Assembly (NCBI GenBank): GCA_903854175.1
Contig: CAINVQ010000121.1
Span: 1 to 7,682, forward strand
DNA length: 7,682 nt
Direction of reading: 5' to 3'
From: an uncultured Actinomycetes bacterium
Lineage (GTDB): Bacteria > Actinomycetota > Acidimicrobiia > Acidimicrobiales > RAAP-2
Shown here: positions 1-7,682 of the stretch, in pieces
Layout of the letters: every line of letters begins with the position of its first letter
Position numbering within the stretch: the first letter of the stretch is position 1
Translations under genes and position numbers: made by a program
The notes under the pieces: model-generated
Seen by the model: only the letters and a program-made list of their open reading frames with translations
Database searches by the model: none
What the model was told of the DNA's origin: nothing

Positions 1-37
1 AACTTTTCAGGGTAAAAAGCCGTAGTCTTGTAGGGAT

Positions 38-1708
38 ATGGACGAACGCCGAAAGCTCTCAACAACACGTCAATCGTCGACTGAAATCGTACGGACTAAT
101 TTTTCGTCCCTTCGAAAGGGCGGACTTGACCCCAACGAGGTTCGACTTCACCTCGAATCGGTCGCTCGAGAGATGTCGCTGCTCGAAAATCGAATTCAAG
201 AAATACAAAGCCAACTTTCTGAAGCACAGCGACGAGCTGCTAATCCAACATTTGATGAGGCAACACTTGCGAGCGCACTTGGAACACAGAGCGCAGCAAT
301 TCTTCGCGCCGCTCATGAAGAAGCTGCTCGAGTCACAAACGAAGCTCAAGAACGAAGCGCTCAGATCTTTGCTGATAGTCAACAGCGAAGCGCACAGCAT
401 TTAATCGAAGCTCAAGAACGTGCCTCTTCACTTATTACTGAAGCTGAAGCTAACTCGACTCAAATTGATAGTGATGCACGTTCTGCTGCTGAACGTCTCA
501 TTGACTCGGGCAAGCTAAACAGTGACGCGCTGGTTGAGCGCGCACGTGAGCAAGGTAAAGCAATGCTCGAGCAAGCCACTGAAGCTCGCAAAACAGTTCT
601 TAATGATCTTGCGGTTAAGCGCAAGGCGCTACACATGCAGATTGATCAGCTCCGCGCTGCTCGTGACACGCTCACTTCATTTGTAACTGCAGTCGGTGGT
701 CAAATTGAAGGCGTTCTTGCGAGCCTTAATACTTCGGACGAAGCTGCACGCAACGCTGCGCTAGAGGCACTTCGACTTCGCGCACCGTCGCCTGAGCCAA
801 CTGAAGAAGAACTACTTTCAGGAACGCCACTTCGCCTTGTCCCTGACGCCACAATGGCTCCAGCGCCAGACACCTCAATTGCGCCAAAGCAACGTGCCCG
901 TAAAGCGACAAAGGCACCTGCAAACAATGACGGTTCATTGCTCGAAGATGACCCATCTGGAACAGATGTTGTCAATGAAATTTTTGCTCGTCTACGTAAA
1001 GCCACCCTTGAAGAGCGCGGCGCCAGTGCTCCAGCCCCAAAGAAGGCCACAACAGCAAAGCCAATTACTGCAACTGGTGAACTTTTCCAGCGCCGTGATG
1101 CTTCACTCGATGGATCACTTGAAGAGTTAACTAGAAAAGTTAAGCGTGCCTTGCAAGACGACCAGAACATTATGTTGGACCGACTCCGCGGTGTTCAGGG
1201 AATGATCACTACTGAACTTGAAGATGAGCACGACCAGCGCGCGAGGTATGCGGATGCTTGTGTCGATGCGCTTGCAGATGCTGCAGCTGCTGGTATTGCA
1301 TTCGCCAAATCAGAATCTGGAACAACGGGCGGGTCAATTGATAAAGCAGCCATTAAAGAGTTCTCAGCTGACCTCGCTGTAACTATTGTGCTCGCACTTC
1401 GTAAGCGAATCATTTCAGATGCTGCTGGTGATGGTGCTGAGCGTGCAAACGCTGCTTACAAGGAGTGGCGTGGAGCGCGAGTAGAGCGACTTTGTAATGA
1501 CGCAGCTCGACGTGCTTTCCACCTCGGAGTCGTAAGTGCGTCGCAAGGTAGAAATGTTCGTTTCTACGTATCGCCGCATGATTCTCCATGTGATGCATGC
1601 GTGCTTGATTCACAGGCTGGCGAAGTCCCAGCAGGTAAGAATTTCCCATCAGGAAGCAAGCATCCGCCGCTTCATGCTGGCTGTTCGTGTGCTGTGATTC
1701 CAGTCTGA
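38..1708 (+). CDS. DivIVA-like hendecad coiled-coil protein with MuF/gp7-like Cys/His C-terminal domain
   Basis: No characterised gene is recognised; the 556 residues fall into clear parts. Residues 18-66 resemble the DivIVA N-terminal domain (F22, then RKGGLDPNEVRLHL at 26-39). Residues 79-199 are a hendecad coiled coil, followed by more helix to about 245. Residues 250-350 are a Pro/Ala/Lys-rich, probably disordered linker containing a short conserved-looking helix, DVVNEIFARLRK. Residues 350-556 are a mostly helical domain. It ends with a helix rich in Arg/Ala (477-501), then C518-x2-C521 and PPLHAGCSC with H546, C549 and C551, probably a metal site. This tail resembles the C-terminal end of phage Mu gpF/SPP1 gp7 minor head proteins. 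There is no signal peptide or membrane segment, so it is probably cytosolic, perhaps polar or membrane-associated through the DivIVA part. ATG 38 is the first start after an in-frame TAG at 23-25. AGGG at 32-35 is too close to it for a normal ribosome site. The gene ends 21 bases before the UPF0182 gene. The reading frame is secure; the function is unknown. Confidence 0.9.
   Translation: MDERRKLSTTRQSSTEIVRTNFSSLRKGGLDPNEVRLHLESVAREMSLLENRIQEIQSQLSEAQRRAANPTFDEATLASALGTQSAAILRAAHEEAARVTNEAQERSAQIFADSQQRSAQHLIEAQERASSLITEAEANSTQIDSDARSAAERLIDSGKLNSDALVERAREQGKAMLEQATEARKTVLNDLAVKRKALHMQIDQLRAARDTLTSFVTAVGGQIEGVLASLNTSDEAARNAALEALRLRAPSPEPTEEELLSGTPLRLVPDATMAPAPDTSIAPKQRARKATKAPANNDGSLLEDDPSGTDVVNEIFARLRKATLEERGASAPAPKKATTAKPITATGELFQRRDASLDGSLEELTRKVKRALQDDQNIMLDRLRGVQGMITTELEDEHDQRARYADACVDALADAAAAGIAFAKSESGTTGGSIDKAAIKEFSADLAVTIVLALRKRIISDAAGDGAERANAAYKEWRGARVERLCNDAARRAFHLGVVSASQGRNVRFYVSPHDSPCDACVLDSQAGEVPAGKNFPSGSKHPPLHAGCSCAVIPV
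272..634 (+). repeat. Eleven tandem 11-residue (hendecad) coding repeats
   Basis: Residues 79-199 of the first protein divide without gaps into eleven 11-residue units, for example NEAQERSAQIF, ADSQQRSAQHL, IEAQERASSLI, SDARSAAERLI and ERAREQGKAML. The rough consensus is x-E-A-x-E-R-S-A-x-x-L/I, with a large hydrophobic residue at the last position. At DNA level only one exact copy stands out: GAAGCTCAAGAACG at 341-354 and again at 407-420, exactly 66 bases (two units) apart. The array has therefore diverged at nucleotide level and is held by protein-level selection. Eleven-residue periodicity implies a nearly straight or slightly right-handed coiled coil, or a long amphipathic helix. Confidence 0.85.
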
Positions 1709-1717
1709 GTTTCGCTC

Positions 1718-1729
1718 TAGGCTGGTTAC
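1718..1729 (+). promoter_or_regulatory. Possible leaderless promoter (-10) of the UPF0182 gene
   Basis: TAGGCT at 1718-1723 fits the actinobacterial -10 pattern TAnnnT and lies exactly six bases before the GTG start at 1730. Transcription would then begin at or next to the start codon, giving a leaderless mRNA. This agrees with the absence of any Shine-Dalgarno-like purine run in the 21-base gap. No convincing -35 is visible, so this rests on spacing alone; co-transcription from the upstream gene remains possible. Confidence 0.4.
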
Positions 1730-4630
1730 GTGCGTAGCCCAACAGATTTTCCATCAGGACCCCGTCGGATTTCCCTCGTTTCTCGTCGATTCTGGACTGG
1801 ACTTGCTGTAGCGCTGGTCCTCGTTGGATTTACATCACTGCGAAGTTTCTCGGTGCTCTGGACCGATCAAATGTGGTTTTCACAAGGTGGATTTGGGTCA
1901 GTATTCGGCAAACTCTTTTTTGTTAAAACAGGACTCTTTTTTGTCTTTGCCACTGTCTTTTTCGTACTCATGTGGGGCAACTTACTTCTCACCAATAAGT
2001 TCGGTGCTCGAGTTTTATCTTTTGACCCTGAAGATGAAATTATTCGTAGGTTTCAAAACGTTGTAAAGCCGTACGCTCGTCGTATTTATGCAGTCATTGC
2101 CATTTTCATGGCGCTGGTTGCGGGGTTTAATGCAACAAGTCAGTGGAACTCATATTTATTGTTTTCGCACGCAAAGTCATTTGGAAAAACTGATCCACTA
2201 TTCCATAAGGACATCAGCTTCTATGTAATGACGTTGCCATTTTTGCGATTTGTCGTTACGTGGCTCATTGTTGCACTGATAGTTGTTCTTCTTGTTACAA
2301 CCGTTTTCCATTATCTCAATGGTGGAATTCGCGCTACTCGCGTAACCCCACGAGTATCGCCACAGGTGAAAGCTCACCTCTCAGTCATTGGTGCTGGCAT
2401 TGCGCTGTTGAAAGCTGCTGGGTACCTCATTGCCAAATATGAACTAGTGAATTCGAAAAATGGATTCGCACAAGGCGCTGGCTACACAGACGTCCACGCT
2501 CGTATGCCATCACTGACGATTCTGTTTATCTTGTCATTGACCTGTGCAGTCATCCTTCTTGCGAATGTTCGATCACGTGGATGGTCACTTCCTGCAGTTG
2601 CGGTGAGTCTTTGGATTTTTGTTTCGCTGGTGATTGGTGTGTTGTATCCGACCATTCTTCAGGCCTTGAAGGTGAGCCCGGCTCAGCAAACTCTGGAAGC
2701 TCCTTACATTGCTCGCAACATTGCGTCAACGAGGACAGCATTTGGTCTCGATAATGTTCAGTTCCATAACTTTGCAGGATCGCCAACAGTTTCTGCAGCT
2801 GAAATAAAGAATTCTTCAGCCACGTTGAGCAATATTCGACTTTGGGACCCAGCTCCAGATATTGCCCTCACAACAGTTTCTCGTCTTCAATCAATTCGTT
2901 CGTATTACAACTTCACAACATTGTCTGTTGACCGCTACATGATTAATGGAAAAACAACACCAGTACTTATTGGCGCTCGACAGCTAAACCAGGCAGCACT
3001 TCCTTCACCAAGCTGGGTAAATACTCACCTTCAGTACACCCATGGAGTTGGTGGAGCAGTAATCGCTGCGAATGCACAGAATTCTGACACCGGAAACCCT
3101 ATTTTTAACCTTACGAACGTTCCACCAGTTTCTTCAAACGGATTACCTACTTTAAAAAATCCGGGAACGTATTTCGGAATAAATGACCCGGGCTGGGTTG
3201 TCACAAACACTAAGCAAGCAGAACTTGATTACCAGGTAACTTCTGGGGCGAATGCGGGCCAGCCAGTTGAAACGCATTACGCAGCAAAGGGTGGGGTTGC
3301 CGTTGGGGGCATTTTTAGTCGATTCGCATTTGCACTTCGATTGGGCGACTTCAACTTCCTTATTTCGAATCAAATAACTTCAAAGAGCCGAATTCTTTTC
3401 AACAGAGATGTAATGCAGATGGCAAAAAAAGCCGCGCCATTCTTAACATTTGACTCACAGCCGTACGCAGTAATTGCCAATGGTTCGATTAATTACGTTC
3501 TTGATGGTTACACAACAACAGATCAATATCCGTATAGTCAAAATGCAAATAATTTGAACGTAGACCAGGGTGGACTTCCGGGCAGCTTCAACTACGCTCG
3601 CAACTCTGTCAAAGTTGTTATTGATTCGTACACAGGAAAAATGACGTACTACGTAATGGATTCAAAGGATCCAATTTTGAAGTCGTACAGTGCTGCATTC
3701 CCAGGAATGTTTAAGCCATTGAGTCAATTGCCACTGACAATTGGAGACCACCTTCGCTACCCATCAAACCTTTTCAGCGTGCAGGCAGCGACACTTGGTC
3801 ACTATCACATCACAAATCCGAGTTCTTTTTACTCGGCATCTGACAAATGGAACATCTCTCCAACAACTGGTGCTGGATCACCTGGACAAACGTTGGCGCA
3901 GTCTGTAAAGACTGACTCGCAGGGAAATATTATTTCTTCGTCACTTTCACCAATGAATCCAATCTTCCAGGTGGGTTCATTGCCGTCAGGGAACAAGCAA
4001 CAGTTGCTCGAAACCTTGGCCTTTGTCCCTTCTGGTAATTCATCAACCGTACAAGGGCTTACTGCATTCATGATTGCGACGAATGACCGTAACGATTACG
4101 GAAAACTCAACATTTATGTGACGCCTCGTGGGACTTCAGTGCTTGGTCCAGTTCAGGCTGATTCAGAAATCCAGCAGAACGCAATTGTTTCTTCTATAAC
4201 TACGCCACTTGACCAACACGGCTCAACTGTGCTTCTTGGAAACACAATGATGGTTCCACTAAATAAGAGCATTCTCTACATACGTCCAATGTATGTAACA
4301 AGTTCATCTAACCCACTTCCTCAGCTGAAGTACATGATTGCGGTGTTTAACCAAAATGTTGCAATTTCACCAACGCTTGGTGGAGCGTTGTCCCAAGTTC
4401 TAGGCGGAACAGTGTCTGGGGGAACGACTACTGGTGGTTCTACAACTACTGGTGGATCTGGATCACCAAAGACTGGTGGAACGGCAGCTTCGTATTTGAA
4501 GCAAGCCGCCGCGTACTACTCGGCCGCACAAAAAGCACTGTCTGCTGGGAATTTGGGCGAATACCAAACAAATGTAAATGCAATGAATCAGCAGTTAACG
4601 CTGGCTCAGAATGCGCTTAACGGCAAATAA
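1730..4630 (+). CDS. UPF0182 (COG1615) family integral membrane protein
   Basis: The 966-residue protein has the size and layout of the UPF0182/COG1615 family, whose biochemical role is not established to my knowledge. Seven hydrophobic segments lie at about 21-40, 64-87, 119-137, 174-195, 217-236, 262-280 and 285-308. A large, presumably extracytoplasmic domain follows. Family-type blocks are visible: WTDQMWFSQGGFGSVF (44-59), RNIASTRTAFGLDNVQ (329-344), RILFNRD followed by APFLTFDSQPYAVI, the stretch YTTTDQYPYSQ, then RNSVKVVIDSYTGKMTYYV, DPILKSY..FPGMF, HLRYPSNLFSVQ and YHITNPSSFY. A Gly/Thr/Ser linker (892-918) leads to a short helical tail (919-966), which is common in this family. The start is GTG at 1730, chosen because it precedes a basic cytosolic leader and the first membrane segment; there is no Shine-Dalgarno but a possible leaderless -10. 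The identity is secure; the function is not known. Confidence 0.95.
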   Translation: MRSPTDFPSGPRRISLVSRRFWTGLAVALVLVGFTSLRSFSVLWTDQMWFSQGGFGSVFGKLFFVKTGLFFVFATVFFVLMWGNLLLTNKFGARVLSFDPEDEIIRRFQNVVKPYARRIYAVIAIFMALVAGFNATSQWNSYLLFSHAKSFGKTDPLFHKDISFYVMTLPFLRFVVTWLIVALIVVLLVTTVFHYLNGGIRATRVTPRVSPQVKAHLSVIGAGIALLKAAGYLIAKYELVNSKNGFAQGAGYTDVHARMPSLTILFILSLTCAVILLANVRSRGWSLPAVAVSLWIFVSLVIGVLYPTILQALKVSPAQQTLEAPYIARNIASTRTAFGLDNVQFHNFAGSPTVSAAEIKNSSATLSNIRLWDPAPDIALTTVSRLQSIRSYYNFTTLSVDRYMINGKTTPVLIGARQLNQAALPSPSWVNTHLQYTHGVGGAVIAANAQNSDTGNPIFNLTNVPPVSSNGLPTLKNPGTYFGINDPGWVVTNTKQAELDYQVTSGANAGQPVETHYAAKGGVAVGGIFSRFAFALRLGDFNFLISNQITSKSRILFNRDVMQMAKKAAPFLTFDSQPYAVIANGSINYVLDGYTTTDQYPYSQNANNLNVDQGGLPGSFNYARNSVKVVIDSYTGKMTYYVMDSKDPILKSYSAAFPGMFKPLSQLPLTIGDHLRYPSNLFSVQAATLGHYHITNPSSFYSASDKWNISPTTGAGSPGQTLAQSVKTDSQGNIISSSLSPMNPIFQVGSLPSGNKQQLLETLAFVPSGNSSTVQGLTAFMIATNDRNDYGKLNIYVTPRGTSVLGPVQADSEIQQNAIVSSITTPLDQHGSTVLLGNTMMVPLNKSILYIRPMYVTSSSNPLPQLKYMIAVFNQNVAISPTLGGALSQVLGGTVSGGTTTGGSTTTGGSGSPKTGGTAASYLKQAAAYYSAAQKALSAGNLGEYQTNVNAMNQQLTLAQNALNGK
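4424..4459 (+). repeat. Two 18-base tandem repeats coding TTTGGS
   Basis: Two in-frame 18-base units (4424-4441 and 4442-4459) each encode Thr-Thr-Thr-Gly-Gly-Ser and differ at only two bases. They sit in the Gly/Thr/Ser-rich linker between the extracytoplasmic domain of the UPF0182 protein and its helical tail. Flanking GGT and GGA codons extend the low-complexity character. Because the unit is a multiple of three, gain or loss of copies would change linker length without breaking the frame. Confidence 0.75.
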
Positions 4631-4653
4631 GCAATTTTCATTGCAGTCTTTTT
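4631..4653 (+). terminator. Weak hairpin plus T-run after the UPF0182 gene
   Basis: Directly after the TAA stop, GCAAT (4631-4635) pairs with ATTGC (4640-4644) across a four-base TTTC loop, and a TCTTTTT run follows at 4648-4653. The stem is only five pairs and AT-rich, so this is at best a weak intrinsic terminator. Confidence 0.3.
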
Positions 4654-4689
4654 CGCTTGTAATAGAAGCTCAACAAGACACAGAGCGAT

Positions 4690-4712
4690 AAGTCCTGAGT
4701 GACTTTTCTTTT
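4690..4712 (+). terminator. Second weak hairpin plus T-rich tail in the icd upstream spacer
   Basis: AAGTC (4690-4694) pairs with GACTT (4701-4705) across a six-base loop, and the T-rich stretch TTCTTTT follows. The stem is short. Together with the hairpin at 4631 it may reduce read-through into icd, but neither alone is persuasive. Confidence 0.3.
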
Positions 4713-4737
4713 GTATGGCGTGTCCGGTACTGTGTAA

Positions 4738-6975
<2,238 letters not shown>

Positions 6976-7014
6976 AAGCAGCCACTTCGACGGCGATTTG
7001 TGTCAATAAAACAA

Positions 7015-7045
7015 TTGGACGCAACTCATCTAAGCGTTGTAGAAT
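7015..7045 (+). promoter_or_regulatory. Promoter of the initiator tRNA gene
   Basis: TTGGAC (7015-7020) resembles a -35 box and TAGAAT (7040-7045) a -10 box, with a 19-base spacer that is slightly long. Transcription would start around 7052, about nine bases before the mature tRNA 5' end, which fits a short leader removed by RNase P. It is the best -35/-10 pair in the 85-base gap between icd and the tRNA. Confidence 0.6.
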
Positions 7046-7060
7046 AGAAACTCACCTCGA

Positions 7061-7137
7061 CGCGGGGTGGAGAAGCACGGTATCTCGTCGGGCTCATAAC
7101 CCGAAGATCGCAGGTTCAAATCCTGCCCCCGCCACCA
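7061..7137 (+). tRNA. Initiator tRNA-fMet (CAT anticodon)
   Basis: The 77-base gene folds as a full cloverleaf. The acceptor is CGCGGGG with CCCCGCC, the D stem GAGA/TCTC, the anticodon stem TCGGG/CCCGA around loop CTCATAA (anticodon CAT at 7095-7097), the variable loop AGATC and the T arm GCAGG-TTCAAAT-CCTGC. The discriminator is A and CCA is encoded at 7135-7137. Initiator hallmarks are present: no pair between positions 1 and 72 (C facing C), three consecutive G:C pairs next to the anticodon loop, and A11:U24 in the D stem. It therefore carries formylmethionine to the ribosomal P site at translation start, and is neither elongator tRNA-Met nor tRNA-Ile2. Confidence 0.97.
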
Positions 7138-7142
7138 AGTAA

Positions 7143-7176
7143 AGAAGAACCCCCGAAAGGGGGTTCTTCTGCTTTT
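7143..7176 (+). terminator. Strong intrinsic terminator after tRNA-fMet
   Basis: AGAAGAACCCCC (7143-7154) pairs perfectly with GGGGGTTCTTCT (7159-7170) across a stable GAAA tetraloop, and GCTTTT follows. A 12-pair stem with five C:G pairs beside the loop and a short T run is a convincing Rho-independent terminator. It begins six bases after the tRNA CCA end and shields the following gene from tRNA transcription. Confidence 0.9.
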
Positions 7177-7191
7177 AGCTCCAAATGATGT

Positions 7192-7203
7192 TAAAAACTA
7201 TCC
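7192..7203 (+). promoter_or_regulatory. Possible leaderless -10 of the YbaK-like gene
   Basis: TAAAAA at 7192-7197 is followed by six bases and then the ATG at 7204, the same spacing as TAGGCT before the GTG at 1730. It does not fully match TAnnnT, as its last base is A. No purine-rich ribosome site precedes the ATG. Any -35 would overlap the right arm of the tRNA terminator. Support is spacing only. Confidence 0.3.
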
Positions 7204-7682
7204 ATGGACCAGACACTTTCTCGCCCGGCTGTTGAGCGCGTTCGTAGTGCTCTCGCCAGTGGCGCAAGCAACGCCGAGATAAAGCTCCTGGAGGGTTCAG
7301 CACGCTCCTCCAAGGAAGCCGCTGACTCGCTTGGGATTGAAGTTGGACAAATTGCTGCATCAATTATTTTTCGACTCGCTGATGACTCACCAGTTCTAGT
7401 AATCACAAGTGGTCGTCACCGTGTTGATACCGAACTCATCACAAAGCACTTGGGCATTTCAGAGCTACTGAGAGCTGACGCTGACTACGTTAAGAAAGTT
7501 TCTGGTTACACCATTGGAGGCGTCAGCCCAGTTGGGTGGTTAACAACTCCACTCACACTCATTGATGTGGCGCTTGACGATTACGACATTGTTTGGGCCG
7601 CCGCAGGACACCCACATGCGGTGTATCCAACAACGTTTGAGGAATTGCGGCGCATGACTGGCGCAACGGCACTAGTCGTAGG
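7204..7682 (+). CDS. YbaK/EbsC-family aminoacyl-tRNA deacylase-like protein (3' end cut by window)
   Basis: The frame is open from ATG 7204 to the window edge (159 complete codons). Members of this family usually have about 155-170 residues, so only a few are missing. The family hydrolyses mischarged aminoacyl-tRNAs, such as Cys-tRNA(Pro) for YbaK, acting in the cytosol without synthetase activity. Visible features are an N-terminal helix (VERVRSALASG), ARSSKEAADSLGIEVGQIAAS (33-53), VLVITSGRHRVDT (64-76), the substrate-loop motif GGVSPVG (105-111) and AAGHPHAVYPTTFEEL (133-148). By my alignment the position of the catalytic lysine of YbaK (K46 in the Haemophilus protein) is A52 here, so it belongs to a variant subgroup whose substrate I cannot assign. 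Two upstream ATGs at 7185 and 7188 are in other frames. There is no Shine-Dalgarno; the mRNA may be leaderless. The family call is firm, the substrate is not. Confidence 0.9.
   Translation, partial: MDQTLSRPAVERVRSALASGASNAEIKLLEGSARSSKEAADSLGIEVGQIAASIIFRLADDSPVLVITSGRHRVDTELITKHLGISELLRADADYVKKVSGYTIGGVSPVGWLTTPLTLIDVALDDYDIVWAAAGHPHAVYPTTFEELRRMTGATALVV

Noticed and set aside
32..35. AGGG as a Shine-Dalgarno for the first gene
   Set aside because: Only two bases separate it from the ATG at 38, which is too close for normal function.
126..404. Overlapping + strand 92-residue frame within the first gene
   Set aside because: The hendecad repeat pattern proves which frame is coding here; the alternative frame has no ribosome site and no recognisable content.
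341..420. Direct repeat GAAGCTCAAGAACG (341-354 and 407-420) as a regulatory or mobile-element repeat
   Set aside because: Its spacing of exactly 66 bases equals two 11-residue units of the coiled coil, so it is explained by the protein repeat.
700..1170. Antisense 156-residue open frame within the first gene
   Set aside because: It is Ser/Ala/Arg-rich low-complexity sequence mirroring the Ala/Glu-rich coding strand. It has no recognisable domain and lies wholly inside a well supported gene.
38..1708. Prophage fragment, suggested by the capsid-like C-terminus of the first gene
   Set aside because: There are no other phage genes, integrase or attachment repeats. The protein has a DivIVA-like head and is followed by housekeeping genes, so a resident cellular gene is more likely.
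6976..7014. Terminator after icd (GAAG...CTTC at 6976-6989)
   Set aside because: The stem is only four pairs and no T run follows directly; there is nothing convincing in this gap apart from the tRNA promoter.

Overview
The window looks like a chromosomal segment of an actinobacterium, probably a small-genome aquatic lineage (Acidimicrobiia/Ilumatobacteraceae-like or another freshwater clade). The clues are a COG1615/UPF0182 membrane protein, a monomeric-type NADP isocitrate dehydrogenase, a DivIVA-like coiled-coil protein, starts that look leaderless, and a base composition that I judge by eye to be slightly under 50% GC. The lineage is an inference; no rRNA or marker phylogeny is available here. 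All genes are on the + strand and there is no sign of a mobile element, CRISPR array or prophage.

Layout. (1) 38-1708: a 556-residue cytosolic coiled-coil protein. It has a DivIVA-like N-terminus, eleven consecutive 11-residue helical repeats, a Pro/Ala/Lys-rich linker, and a C-terminal domain ending in a Cys/His cluster that resembles the end of phage Mu gpF / SPP1 gp7 head-morphogenesis proteins. (2) 1730-4630: a UPF0182 family protein with seven membrane segments and a large extracytoplasmic domain, starting 21 bases after gene 1. (3) 4631-4761: a spacer with two weak hairpin/T-run signals and a good ribosome binding site. (4) 4762-6975: monomeric NADP-dependent isocitrate dehydrogenase (icd) with all the expected active-site residues. 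(5) 7061-7137: initiator tRNA-fMet with encoded CCA, a plausible promoter upstream and a strong intrinsic terminator downstream. (6) 7204 to the window end: a YbaK/EbsC-family (aminoacyl-tRNA deacylase-like) protein, cut by the window edge only a few residues before its expected end.

How the genes fit together. The coiled-coil gene and the UPF0182 gene are close enough to be co-transcribed and may both serve the cell envelope or pole, but a promoter-like element just before the second gene suggests it can also be transcribed alone. The isocitrate dehydrogenase (TCA cycle, NADPH supply), the initiator tRNA and the deacylase-like gene look like independent housekeeping units. The most unusual item is the first gene: a phage-capsid-like Cys/His tail on a DivIVA/hendecad scaffold in an otherwise housekeeping neighbourhood.
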